Positions 10,380-24,888 of a DNA stretch of 64,000 nt are shown one piece after another. How positions within the stretch are numbered: the stretch's first letter is position 1; each line of letters starts with the position of its first letter. The translations under genes were made by a program, and so were the position numbers. Origin of the DNA: Paralithodes platypus. Taxonomy: Eukaryota > Arthropoda > Malacostraca > Decapoda > Lithodidae. A model generated the notes under the pieces. That model saw nothing but the letters and a program-made list of their open reading frames with translations, was not told where the DNA came from and searched no databases. The stretch is taken from positions 40,536,403 through 40,600,402 of the forward strand of contig CM064495.1 in the NCBI GenBank assembly GCA_032716605.1, written 5' to 3'.

Positions 10380-12070
10380 CCGCTCGAATATGAATTCGCT
10401 CGAAGTGTCCAGATACCGTAAATACTACCGCAACTACGAATCTTGTTTCTGAAACCTAGTATATTAACCTAACCAAACAACCCAACCTATCGATAGAGAT
10501 GGGCAGGTGGAGTAGACTAAAAAGCTGGTAGACAGACCTCGGGAGATAGGTGAAAATAGCGTGTACGAATCGATGCCGTCTATAGGAAGGTATTGACAAC
10601 CATGTTTCGACAAAATTCCATTTTAGTACCATATATTTTTATTAGGTTTTGCCGAGGCTTAAAACACATTTTCATATTATGTTTAGAGCATATAAAATCC
10701 ATATGTGTGTTCAAATATTGCAAAATAATTGGTGACCAACTTATTTAGTTATACTCCAATATTTGCCTAGGCCTATCTTTCTTGAAACAAAATTTATCTA
10801 GCCTAATTTGAAACCATTTGTACGAGTTCTTTCGCTATCTTACAGTAGATCCTCTGGAAAAGGCATCTAGGCCTAGCCGCCTAGTACATTTTTCATGTCC
10901 CCTAGATTCCTAGAACATCTAGGCTAACATCACAAAAAATTACCATAGGCCTAAACCCAAATAACTTTTACTAGGCTATGGTTAAATTTAGAAAACGCAA
11001 ATCGTCGTAGTTGTTGACGAATTGCATTATTGAAAGTGGCGCTAGGGCTAGGCTCCCTTGCAAATATCGCCTAGGCAAGTCCAAGTATTCAATTAGGCCT
11101 AGGCTACGCAACCCAATTTTCTCCGTTCCGACCTTAAACATTGATCTAGTGTCACCATACTCAGCACAAGTCGAGTACACATGTGTTATAATGCTCACTG
11201 TAATTTATAGGCATTTAAAACACAGTAAACATGATATAATACCAATTAAAAACAACACCGTACCGTTTGACACAGTTACACAGGTAGAGCCTTCCTTCTT
11301 ATCTGCCAAGAAGCATTCACCTTGTATAATCTATTTTGATTTGCTTACTTCCCTTTACAATATACAACTAAGTATATCAATGTAATGTTAAATGTATACT
11401 GTCGATAAATGAATATTAAAGGAACATAAATCGTTAACTAAAACGAATGAAACAATTTTTTTACCGTATGAGAACGGGATGTTCTCTGGTGCGGTTTCAT
11501 AATTGTAAATAACCCTAGTTCACCGTGAAATAAGGGTACAATTGCAGCTTTTACTTTATATATGTATCAAGGATATACAATCATAATTTTATGTCCGGGT
11601 TTGATGCTTTAAAAAATGTGTTGTGTTATTATCTCGTGTTGTTTTATTTTTGTCGTCTGCTCAGAGGCTGTATTTGCATTATTGCCAGCCATTGCAATAT
11701 GACTACTATTATAATCACTATTTACTATAGGTTAGTGATAAATTTATAGTGCTTTAAAATAAAATAATACTGGATGAAGGATATCTGTACAGTGAATGTC
11801 ATTTATATCCAAAGAGCAAATAATAGTGACATCAAAATTATTACTGGCATCTGTCAAAAGTATTTATAGAGAGACTCTATCAATCTACTTATGGTTGTCT
11901 TCATCTTGCATATTTTGTGCTGTGCTTTCGAACTATTTAATTCAAGGGGTATGCGTGATAAAATGTTCGTGCAAATGATTGATCAATTATATAATAGGAA
12001 ATAATAATCATAAGCTTCGAAATAACTTAATAACCGATAGAAGTAGAAATGTGGCAACTACCATAACCAA
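10380..12070. other. Gene-free region upstream of the TRIC gene
   Basis: No supported gene is seen. The small ORFs at about 10971-11385 are short, lack known motifs and lie in AT-rich DNA with GCCTAGGC motifs. The DNA becomes more GC-rich only from about 12090, next to the first TRIC exon. Confidence 0.5.
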
Positions 12071-12072
12071 AA

Positions 12073-12079
12073 TATAAAT
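12073..12079 (+). promoter_or_regulatory. Possible TATA box of the TRIC gene
   Basis: TATAAAT lies about 25-30 bp before a switch to GC-rich DNA (GGCCGCGCGTGTCG near 12110) and about 190 bp before the start codon. It fits a core promoter with a short 5' UTR, but no transcript evidence is available and TATA-like words are common in this AT-rich window. Confidence 0.3.
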
Positions 12080-12261
12080 GCTCCCCATTGATATCTCCGG
12101 CTCCCCCGCAGGCCGCGCGTGTCGTCTGCACTCTGCAGGAGAGCCAAGGTTCCCGTGAGAGGAGGTTGTACGATTATCTTCCTCCCGTCCCATACCTTCC
12201 CTTGGGTGTCCAGACCTCCCACCACTAGTTACAGAGAAGCCGAAGTCTTAAATAAGCCGCC

Positions 12262-12382
12262 ATGGATCCCGAAGCCTTCCTGGAGATGGCCAACCAGGTC
12301 ACCAAATTGAAAATGTACCCGTACTTTGATATCGCGCATTGTACTTTGTGTTGTCTCTACGTTCGTGAGGATTTGGGCACCG
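12262..12382 (+). CDS. TMEM38: TRIC coding exon 1
   Basis: It encodes residues 1-40 plus one base and contains MYPYFDIAH, the start of the first membrane segment. The donor is GTGAGC at 12383. Kozak context is near-ideal. Confidence 0.93.
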
Positions 12383-15300
12383 GTGAGCCATTCTCTTGTC
12401 TATATTTACCGCTGATTTGGACTAATACGTGTACATGTGTATGGTTATGAATTCCCTTTAACCTTGGGAACTATGATATGTCTTCTACTTTTTGTGCTGA
12501 GCTTGAAATGCCATGGTTTGACACATTTTTTTTCTTATCTCCCTTGCTCTTATATCATTACCGCGTTTATCTGGCATCCTGTGACCATTATTTTATTCCG
12601 AGAGATTAGTATGAGACTAGCCTAATCTCTCTTTAATTAATGCCATGAATGAGGAATGATATATGAATCTGTTATCTTCTGTTACATTTTTATTTCGGAG
12701 GACCAAATTGTGACAGTTTGTATTTCCCCTTGCTCTTTATCATAGCCTAACCCTATTTATCTAACCTCATCCTGTTCATTATTTTATACTGACAAGCCTA
12801 ATCTCACCATAATGAATGCTTCATATGTGTTACATACTTTACTAGGCTATGCTGTAGGCGTGATATGTTGTGATGTTGATAATTGGGGCTTTGAGTGAAT
12901 TGTGACCTATGGATAATGGAGTGAAAGTGGTTTGTCAGGTTGAGTGAAAGTGGGTGGTGGTGGTCTTGTGATATTTTAGGCTGTTCCTTTTATGGCTCCC
13001 ATCTAACCTATACTGTCTTCCTGATACCACATATGTTTGTAAATTTCATTAATCGATTTTAGGAGTATAGTTGGTTGTTGGAAGGAACATATAATTGATA
13101 TTGGTTCAGGGGTAATTTATCGAGAGGACTTCCCTAGTGGTTAAGGCCCCATTAATTGCTCTTTCCATTAACATATGCATAGCCTACGTGAGTTGCAGTT
13201 GGGATGTGTGTACATGCTTAGATTGATATGCAGGATTCGAATGCATTACGTGAGTTGCAGTTGGGATGTGTGTACATGCTTAGATTGATATGCAGGATTC
13301 GAAGTTGCATAATAAATCGTAGGCAGTGTCCACCATCCTTTAACTATCTTCGTGGTGCGATGCATAAGGTGTTGATTTTCGGTGTGAGCATCCTGGGTTC
13401 GAATCCATGGACTGCCACATCTGTTTGTAAATTTAATTAATCGATTTTAGGAGTATAGGCCTAGTTGGTTGTTGGAAGGAACATATAAATGACATTTGCC
13501 ATTTGGGTCAATATACAGGAGGCGCTACAATATAGGTAGCAAAATTCTAATGGTAGTTTTGGGTTCCTATCATCATATGCTTCATTTCTATATACTTTTT
13601 ATCCCCGGGGAAAAAAAAAAAAATCTTGGGTTTTTTTTGTTTTTTTCTTTGATTTTTTTTTTTTTTTTTTATTAACCTAACCAAAAAACCTAACCTAACC
13701 TAACCTAAATGTATTTGGGGGCTATTAGGTTAGGTTAGGTTAGGTTTTTTGGTTAGGTTAATGACCAAAACAAAAAATCCCAAGAAAATAAATGAAAAAT
13801 CCAAAGATTTTTTTTTTTTTTTTCCCGGGGATAAAAAGTATATAGAAATGAAGCATATGATGATAGGAATCCAAAACTACCATTAGAATTTTGCTACCTA
13901 TATTGTAGCGCCTCCTGTATATTGACCGCCATTTGTAATTATAATATTTGACATTTCATCTTGCCTGTCAATGCTGGCATTATTTCATATTAACCTATAA
14001 TATATACTATATATATATATATACTGTATATATACTATATATAATTATATATATACAGTATATATACCAGTATATTATATGCTATATACAGGGTGATTCA
14101 GTAACCCTTTTCATAAATTTAATGGCAAATTCGGGAGACAAAAATAAGACTAATTTACTCTATGACCCTTAGGGTGTCTTTGATATGATGGAGATATTAC
14201 ACCTTTAAAATTATCGATAGATAGAAAAGAAAAAATCTAAGGAGTGAGAATGAAAATGTCGTTGCTAACTGGCAGGGTTACACTGTTCCGTTGTCTCATG
14301 TATTGCGAGCATAATTATGATGATGGTGATAAAATGCTAATGTTCTTTTGAGCATTGAGACAACTGCTACCATATGCAACCATTTACATACCACGTGTAA
14401 GCAAAGAAACAATCTTTAGATTCATGTACAGATTGATTCAAGATTCATTAAGACGAGCGGAGTATCAAAGCTCAAAGTCGGCAGGAAGATCCCTCCTCCT
14501 CCACTTACCCCTCTTCCACCACTTACTCCTCCTCCTCTTCCTCATCCTCCGCCGCCTGCTTCTCCCCTTGCTACTACTACTACTAATACAATGATTATTA
14601 ATAATAATGATGATGATAATACAAATAGTAGTAATGTACCTTTGTAAATTGCCAAACGAACTGCATCCAGCTACCGTATGCAGCCATTTTGATACCAAGT
14701 CTTGGTTACGCTACCCTGCCAGTTAGCAACGACATTTTCATTCTCACTCCTTAGATTATTTTCTTTTCTATCTATCGATAACTTTAAAGGTGTAATAGCT
14801 CAATCATATCAAAGACTCACCCTAAGGGTCATAGAGTAAATTAGTCTTATTTTTGTCTCCCGAATTTGCCATTAAATTTATGAAAAGGGTTACTGAATCA
14901 CCCTGTATATTTATCTTGGTTATCCTTCCTGCTAAAAAGGAAATAAGAAAAGAGATGTAACACTAACAAATTAATAGTAAATAAGAATACCCGGTACTGA
15001 AAAGGTTATCATTATGTAGGCTATATTTGTACTGATATTACAGTACTGTATACTATTCAATATAGCTATGCAGTACTTTATCATGTATTTGTTAAGAAAA
15101 ATCAGTAATATTTGGAATACCCTGGTTCCTTTATTGATACTGGACATTCTCCCGGTGTGGAGGTGTGATACGGAGCTTCAAATCAGATAAGAAAGGGGGA
15201 TAAGTGAGTTGACAGCTTATCAGTTATACAGTGCTGTACACCTCACATGGAGGAGTACCAGATAAAGCATATCTTTGAAATGTTCCATTTAAGTTCAATA

Positions 15301-18300
15301 GAGGACCCACAGAGTGTTGCCCTTGGGCAGCATGATATATGGGAGAATGAATGTGATAGGGTTGAGGGAATTTTAGTCAAGGTCGCTAACTTTCTTCAAG
15401 GTAGTTAACAGTCAATAAACCCTACCACTGATGAGAGCATTAATTTCCTGCCAGCTGGTTTGGGGTAGAGCCTGCGACCCGACCCCACAAAAACCAAAGC
15501 CGCCATTACACACAAGTGACACAACTGAGGTGTGGATGGGACTCGTCAACCTTGGTTGGCAACCCTTCTAGGGGAGACAACCTTATAACAATCCGGGTGG
15601 ATGCGACTCGTCAGCCTTGGGTGGCAACCCGTCTAGGGGAGTAAACCTTATACAAAGTACCAAAGGTCAGCGCACTTGCAGATGGCGTACTCTACAATAA
15701 ATAGATAGAATAGAGATCGAGGATCTTTGTAAACACTACTGTGCGGGTGCCCATGACGCTGGCTCAGCAATTGTGGGGGGATCAATTCCAGGCATGCTCA
15801 GCTCGGCTGGTAGGACCGGTCCTAGTGGAGGTGCCATACAAATACTATGATTGCAACTGTAGCACATTTTTCATGTACTGTACACATTAGAACACTGAAC
15901 ACTTTTTGCCATTTAAAAACTAGTGGCAATAGGGTGAGTATTAATGCCACTAGGGCCAGCAACTGGAGGTGGAGGCGGCGAGGCTAAGAAAGACACCCTG
16001 GCACCCGTCTCAACAGCCTTCTCACGAGCCTCACCAGCCTTTTCTCCACTCTCCGCTTCCTTGGAAGTCATCACGACATCACTATCCTTCTTGGTGGGGC
16101 AGGCGAGTAGAAGTAATAGCACAAACATGGGGATAATGTCCAGATCGGCGCACAACGCTTGGGGCGGACCACCTGACTGGACGTAAACAATACTTTTGGC
16201 GCGAATAGAAACTTACCTACAATGCTGTTCGGTCCGAACTCGATGTTTTTCCCCCCTGCTGTTCGACCTTGTCAGAATGGCTTGGGCATATATCTGAACC
16301 CGAATGCCTGTCCGAAAGTCTTGGGTTACCGGATGGGCAGGGTATTACTGTAGGCCTACTGTATTAGGTGATTAATGGGGGAAAGCTTTCGGCACACGTA
16401 ATTGCCTGCAACCCTTCTAGGGAAAGGAAAGCCTGTATCAATGATAATTTCCTATATATGCTCATCATCTCTTTGTGGGTTAGTGAGATAGGAAGGGCAT
16501 CTGGTCTTAAACTATGTAGCTACCATAGCCTATATTAATCGTATCTAAGAGATATTTTAGGCTATTCATGCAGTCTAGGAGGTGAGACAGTGAAGCACTG
16601 GAGCGAAGCAGCTTCAATATTGCTTTGAGCTGTGAGTGGGCAACTAAGCCCCATGCATCCTGTGAAGGCAAGATAGCAGGGGCTGGTTGCAGCTGAAAGT
16701 GCTTCACATGTCTCACTCCCTAGACTGGAACGAGACCTCACAGGCTTCACCGTTCAATGTGTAATGGTTGAATGTACAGGCTCTCAGCCTATGCCCGAGA
16801 GGGAGTAGTTGGAATATAGGAAACAAAAAATACAAACTGTTTAATGTGCGCATGGTTGCAAGCATTTAAGCGACACATTGACGCATGATTTTATATGTTG
16901 GTTGTGCATGTATGTTTGGGAAAGTTGCAGGTTCAGAGGCTCTTGATATGATCATTTGGTTGATGTGTACATACTGTAGATTTGGCAAGCATTTTTTCTC
17001 AAGGACGGTGTCCATTCTTGAGTGCCATTTGGTCGCTGAAAGGCTTTTGTTTCTTTACGTTATTGCAGCTCTCTACAGTTTGACTGTCCAGTTACGACTC
17101 TGTATCTTGGTTGATAGACCGTTCATTCTTAATGTTTTGTGAATATATTAGTTCATTCTGAAAAAGTAAGTAACACCCCATTCTTAACATTAATCATCAA
17201 TTACAAACCCCAATGTACTTCACTAAACTAATGAAAACATATGGTCCTCCCGGAATTCGAACTCGGGACACCACACTCAGAACATAAGCATCTAAACCAT
17301 TACACCACCAACACAGTTAGCATGGGACAATCAGTTACTGTGTTAGTTGTTGTAGGGATACCGGTACTTGTGTGTGAGAGAAATTGTTGGTGTTAGTGTG
17401 AGAAGCGAGAATGGCCTGTTGCCAGCAGTGTTGGGATACCTGTAGTGGTGGGGTTGCAATGTGGCTCACAAGAATTACATTCAGTATTTCACATGCAATA
17501 TGACTACAGTACTTTGTCTGGCACATATTTTTAGCAAGGATAATGTTCATTGTCTGGATGTAATATTAATTACCCCTTTATAGCTTAATTAATAGAGTAG
17601 GCCTACCATATTGTTTAGATATTACACTTTTAAGAAAATTATATACAGTATTTCAAATAGTACTTATTCCAAATAGTACTTATTCCAATTGTTAGTATAT
17701 AATGGTACTGTACTTACAGTATATATTAATCTTTGCATTCATATTTTCCTTTAGTATTTTAACTTGTACAGGATATGAAGATTTTGTCCTTAGTATGAAT
17801 ATTGGATGATTTTGGGTGTGGTACTGTACCTCATATTAATTTTATATGAGTAGGCTAGTGTATGCACAGAACTACATTTACATTAAATTGTATGTATGTA
17901 CAGTATACTGTATACTCTGGCACTTACCCCAGTTTTAATTTTGTTTTTAATTTATTTATTGTATTATATCTTATTTTTGTATGCGGGTGGCCGACTCGAG
18001 ACAGATACAGTACATTAAATTACATACAGTATATGATATTTTTGGCACAGAATGGTTTGAATAGTTTCTTGTCTCATACATAACAAGGCTACAAATATGT
18101 ACTGTACAGTGATATCATTATAGCTTGGTATTAGTGACAACAATTAGTACCACTGTACCAGGTGTAAATAGTTCTAAATATCTTGTTGAATAGAATATTT
18201 GTTTGAATCTGCTTTGTATGGCAGTACAGTATACTAGGGGAGGTAGGGGGTAGGGAAATAGGCTATTTATAGTAATCCCTAGTGTCTCCCAAGACCTTCT

Positions 18301-19789
18301 TTCTCCATTGTTTATCTTTCTTATGCTCACAAAAGACATTGTAATGTACCGGTATGTGATTACTTTAGCATATATTATATTGTGTTGCTGTGATTGGACC
18401 TTATCTTTTCTTAATTTTATTGTGTATTCAGTATGTTTGTGTGTGTGTTTTGTGATATTTCTCCCACCAATGAAGTTCCAGTCCTTGTCTTATTATAATT
18501 GTGTACTGTACTACTTATTTAATGTGCAAAGTATCTTAGTGGTTGCTAATATTTATGTATGGTTATTTCTTAGTCTTGCAAAAGATGTTTGTGGAAGAAA
18601 GTTGTGTTATTATCTTTAGAGCTAGGCTGAAAGGAATGCATCAAACATTCCTTCACTCACTGCAGACCTCTAAATGTTCTCTCAGGTTCTCTGATTTTGT
18701 ATTGTAGCAAGGTAATTTATGCCACTATAACTCGCCTTTCGTAATACATTAGTATGCAATATTTCAGTTCAGCATATACCTGGATACCTTTCCATAATAT
18801 ATACCAACTTTTACTTTTTATCAGTATAAGTCTACATGATATATTTATATATTTTGCGCAGCCTACACCACACAATTCTCAAGGCATATTTCCTCTCCAT
18901 TCGAGTTTGATATTGAAAGTACAATAGTACTAATATTATCTCCAGAGGTATTTCAAAAGCTGAAGAATATATTATAAATTTAAATATAAATTAAATAATA
19001 TTGAAAAAGTTACATTAAAGTTATGTAGATGTTGTGGAGGGAGTGGTGTGTTTGTGAGAAAATTCTAGTAATATACTGTAGTTGTCTTATAGGAGTGATA
19101 GTGTGGGTGTGTGATAATGCTAGTAGAGCTGTCATGTAGGTGTGGTGTACTGTATGTGTGCCAATGTTAATAGTAGAGCTGTCATGTAGGTGATGGTGTA
19201 CAGTTTATGTGTGACAATGTAAGTAGTAGAACTGTCATGTAGGTGTGGTGGTGTGTGTATGACGTGGCTAGTGGAAGAGCTGTCATGTTTGTGTGGTTGA
19301 AGATGTGGTGTGTGTGTGTGACAATGCTAGTAGTAGAACTGTCATGTAGGTGTGGTGGAGGTGTGTGTGTATGCCAATGCTAGTAATAAAGCTGTCATGT
19401 AGGTTTGATTGAAGGAATGGTGTGTGTGTGAGTGAGTGTGAGAGACAATGCTAGTAGTAGAACTGTCATGTAGGTGTGGTGGTAGGAAGGGTGTGTGTGA
19501 CAATGGTATACTCTGTCCCAAATAAGTAGGCCAGAACTCTTGAACCCAAACCACTGTAACATAAAAAGGGTCTTGAGCAAATGGGCTGTAAATTTCCACA
19601 TCTATTCCTTGGCTGACCCTTCCCAAATGGTAGAAATATCAGCTCCATTACTCTAGTCGTTTGTGAGTTATAGGGGTTAATGTTCAAGAGTATAAATTAT
19701 ACAGTATGTTTATGTATGTTCATGTGTGACTAAAGCTGGTACTACCGTCTTGAGTGAGTGTGACAATCATAGTAGAAAAGCTGTCATAG

Positions 19790-19820
<31 letters not shown>

Positions 19821-22800
19821 TTAGCAATGTGTGTGTGCCTGGCAGTCAGTGGGGGCCTTGGCTAGGGTGCTGCTGGGTGCCACTGACATGCTATATTTAT
19901 CCTAACACACCCGCCCCATAAGGATGCCACTCGCTGTTTTACTTATTGTCACACAGGCTCCTCTTTCTTGCTGATACACAAACACTTGAATGTTCGGTGT
20001 TCGCGATTATGTAGCAATGATGATGGTTATTTTTTACTTGTCATATGCATCTAGAGTGTGTCTGATATTGAAGCCAATAATGGTCAAGTAATTTGGATTA
20101 TCCAGTTGAGCTTAATTATAGTGAGTAATGACTGATCATATTGTGTTGATATTAAGAGGTCTTATAATGTTTAACAACTTCATAGTATTATAGAAGCTAT
20201 AGTTTCCTGCAAAATAATATGATGTATATTAAAATGTAAAACTTGCAAACTAAACAAACCAAAATTGGGACAAGGACAATATAAAGTCAAATTAAATTAT
20301 CAAAATCGCTATGTGGAAACAACGCTTACTAAAATGAAAATTATTAAATAAAAGAACGCAATCCACCACATAGGGTGTACATTACTACATGAGCAAGTTA
20401 ATCTGTTTCCCAAGCAAACTAATCGCACATATAGCAACGCACTATCATCACGTTAATTAACCCTCCAGCCCCGGCTATGTATTATATATATATTCCTCGA
20501 AAACCGGGTGTTTTGGCCGAAAAACGTCTAGGCTAGGCTACCGTATATTCGTTAATCAGACTGCTTCCCGCGCATCCCCAAGCGTAGCTGTGTTATTTAC
20601 CTGTAGAATGGCATTAAGTAGAGCTCTCTAAGTCAACTGGTTGAGCTGTGATGATGATTTCATTGGAGATAACTGTATGGCCAAAACAGCCACTTTACAC
20701 CACTTTTCGATACTTAACAACAACATACAGGCACACACGAACAAGCGACGCTCTCCTTCTTGTGGCCGGAGATGCGGAGCGTCGGTCCTGCCGGCTGTTG
20801 TTTACATGCGTCGGACCGACGCCTCGCACACCAAGCTCACAGGCTTTGACGTCATGGGTGTTTAAGAGCCCTTCCGGGTAGCTCGTGTATGCTTTTTTAT
20901 GGGCGTTCAAGAGCCCTTCCGGGAACAGAGGGTTAAAGGAAGTAGTCAAGTTTGGGAAGTCCGGGACGTTCTGGTAAATTTGACTAAACTCTGCATGAAT
21001 AAAGAAACTACATGTTAAATGTCAAAATATTATTTAAAATCAAATTTGCAACATGACAAGACATTAACAATAGTACAAAATACAAATATTGATAAGATAT
21101 CTATACTATTACAAAATAATATATAAAATACAGTACAGCACTCACTAACGATAGTGCTATCGGGTAGGTACCTGTAAGCATAGCATGCCTCAAGTGACCC
21201 CTATCAATAACTACCCTACAAATAACCTACATTTATAGCACAAATAAACTAAGGAAATCTCAAAAGTAAGCAATTGATACTATCGACAATGAATACATAT
21301 AATATAAAGACAAATAATTGCAAAATATGAAGTAACAACAGATTTAAACAAAGAGTACTCTTTTAACAAGAACAGTCAATTTAAAAAATCATCAATATTA
21401 ATATTAATAATAGAAAAAGAAAAAGATAAACAATAAATACAGACAAAAAATAATAAATACAGACAAAAAGTAAGCAGAGGTTATACAAGAAACTTCAAGT
21501 TAAAAATGCTTGATTAAAATTATTGATGTCAAATTTTAGAATACAGTCACAATAATTGACCCTAAAAAGATTAAATTTATGGAACAATTTACTTGCCTCA
21601 AAACCTCTGTCCACTAAGAGTCTGTATAGTAACCTAGCTCTAGCCCAAAAGTCATTACTTTAGTGCAGATTTTACAAAATCTTATTAACTGGGAATAAAA
21701 ACAATTATAAGTTATTTTACTATCGATATTACTACTAGGGAAAGGAAAGTTTATTATGTTAAAATTAAAATCATCAACTTTGTGATATACTTTAAGTATG
21801 CACTGTGTGCTTTTTGTGTTGCTTGCTGATTGCATATGCTAAAACACATTTTATTTCAGTACTGTACATAAGGAACCTCTCCTAGGTTAACACTTTCAAT
21901 TTTTATAAGACATTTTTTCACTTTATTCTGGCTATCATTATACAATTTTATTCAGTTTTGGAAAGCATTTTAGGAATGAAGAGAATAAAGCTAAAACCTA
22001 CAGTATCTCTTTTGATTATCTTACTTCCAAAATTCCTTCCTAAGTAAATATAATCCTCCTATAATAATAGCCAGAATAAATAGAAGAAATGCATCCTTGA
22101 ATACTGAAAGGGTTAAGCTTAATGAAGGCAGTATTTCCTCTCTGCTTGTGGGCTAATGCATGATTACCTCTGGTTCAGGATCTCTGCCGTTCTCTCGTAA
22201 ACACCCCCTGGCCAACTGGCTCTCCTCCATGCTGACCATCTTCGCTGGGGGGTTCCTCACTAACTTCCTGCTCGGGGAACCCATCCTCGGCGCCCTCAAG
22301 AATAACCAGCAACTTCTCTTGGCCACTGCGGTTTGGTGAGTTATTGCACAGACTGGATGCCTTGTACAGTCTTGAACCACATTAGTTACGCACTCATTTG
22401 GATCTGTATCAGACCCAAGCAAGATACATTACTTTATACCCAGATGATTCAGAACTTATGTTCCAAGGTTAGAATGGTTATATGCTCCTCTTGTTTGTTT
22501 TCATCTTTTAGACCTAATGAAAGTGCTGGATTGTTCATTTTGAGGGCCTCTCCACACACCACTGTTAACCAATCATATTTGTTCATAATCATATTTAGAA
22601 GTTAGGGAATTGTTACCAAGTTCATATTCATATGAGCTGAGTACTGTATTGTTCGGATGCTCTTTCTTTATCAACAGCTTTCCTTGACAGTAAACATAAG
22701 GTTTCATACCACACAAGAAAGATGGTTCATACTTCCATTGCATTATATATATATATATATATACTGTATAATGGAATGGAAGTATGAAGCATCTTTCTTG

Positions 22801-24853
22801 TGTGGTATGAAACCTTATGTTAACCCCTTCTGTACCAGTGATGTAGTTTGCATTATATTCTGGCAACTATTAGACTATTTTATTCAGCTTAGGAAGGACG
22901 ACTACCATTTAAAAGTCTACGAACTATCTCGCTTAACCCTTTTCACTACCACAGAACCTTCTCAAGCTGTACAAACTCGTCTAAATATGTCCAACAGAAA
23001 ATTAAAAAGACTCTGTGGTACAGAAGGGGTTAAGCATAAACCAGACTTAATTTTGGCTATGCAGTACCTGTACAGTATGTAATATGATATGATTATTTGC
23101 AGGTACGTCATCTTCTACTCTCCCTTCGACATTGGTTACAAGATTGCCAAGTTCCTTCCTATCAAAGTCCTTCTTTCTGCCATGAAAGAAGTTTACAGGT
23201 CAGTTAATAATCAACAGTTGGTAGTTTTGGTATGCTGACAATTTGGTGTTGATTGCAGACAGTTTTGAGAATGCTGTAAAAGAAAATATAAATTAGAGGG
23301 AGATAATAGAGACCAGAAGTTTAAGAGTGAGTAAAACAAAGATGGGGGAAAGTGGAATGGATAATGGCACTGCAGTGGATGGCCAAGCTCTGTTTGCAGG
23401 AAGGATGTGTGGGAAGCAACTCGTATCAAGTATGTTGTGTGTGATACATGTTGTGGGAACCACCAAACTGAGCCTATGGTGGAAATATTTGACATTTTCG
23501 ATGTGCCTCCCGTGTGTGGATGAATTCTGTTACTTTAGTGACATATCAGCGCTGGGAGTGGTTGAGGCTAGCTTTGTTACATGAATCAGAATTGGTTGGA
23601 AGAAGTAGAGGAATCTGTTACCACTATATAGAATATGGGGTCTCTCCCTCCACACTAAGGGGAAGCTGTATAGAGCCCCTGAGGGTAAAGGAGCCTTCAC
23701 ATTTAGTGGAGGAAAAAAGAAAATGCCCCACATATCATACTGCGTGTCGTACAAGGCGAGAACATTATGAGATGATGATAGTCTGGATCAACAGTCATCC
23801 AATACAGTAAATTCATATTATGGCACTGCCTGTTTGTATCACGGGTAAGGCTGGTGTGGTGCAAATATTTGATGCATTGGAAATTTTTTTAGTCTTGCTG
23901 AATCACTGTTATGCCAGCATCACCCACAGTTATAATACAGTTTAACTGTTGAAAGGCAGTTAAATTGAAATATAAAACTTGAAAACTAACTCAAAAGTTA
24001 CTGAGCATGGTGAGAATGATGCCACACTGAGATAGTGATAAATAAGAGCTTTGTTGAGAGAGTAGTTTGGTATAATAGGTAGTGTTTGTTAGTTGGGAGA
24101 TGCGTACTGAATGAGGATGACTGGGTGAATCACGTTAAAAGCTGGTTGTGGAGAAGTGGATAACAGTTGGTAGACCTGGGACAAGTTCCTGAGGAAGAAT
24201 ACGGTATTAGGGTTAGGGGGATATACAGGGATATTGCAGTGGACCATGCAGAAAGGTTAGCAGTCATCAGGTGACCCAAAGGCAAAGCATGGCACTTTCT
24301 TTCAACAATACTGATCCCAAATTAACTAATAAGTAGAGTAATGTTATGGGAAGTTTTGGCTGGAGATGGCACAAGTCAGCTGAATGTAATTGAGTTTGTG
24401 AAATAGACATTCACAGTTTATTGCTAGTTCATCAGGTATTTTAGAAAAATAATTTTGTATATTACTATATTTGTTTTTGTACTTGTAACTTATTCTATGA
24501 GCAGGTACATACAGCATGCAGTACCTTGCTTGCTTTAAAAATAACAATGTACAGTAATCTAAGGCTTATATTTTGCTCATAGATGTTAAATGATTTCCAG
24601 AGTGAAGAAGATCAACGATGGTGTAACTCACGCTGGGAAGTTGTTCCCTAACGGATACCTAACTATGATTGTCATCGGCACTATTAAGGGTCAGTACCTA
24701 CTACCTCACCCAATACAAGGATGTTTATCAGTGTTCCGTTATTCAAAGACGGATTTTTGCTTTTCACCTTGATACTCTAGTCTCTGCCATCTTTATATCA
24801 CTTACATTGCACTATATTACTCAGTCTCTTCCTCAATATATTACCCAAGATTA

Positions 24854-24888
<35 letters not shown>

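Noticed and set aside
17238..17312. Functional tRNA gene
   Set aside because: Box A and B are visible, but acceptor and anticodon stems do not pair well, and a second copy with the same non-tRNA body marks it as a SINE. The same applies to 38425, 45240 and 48868.
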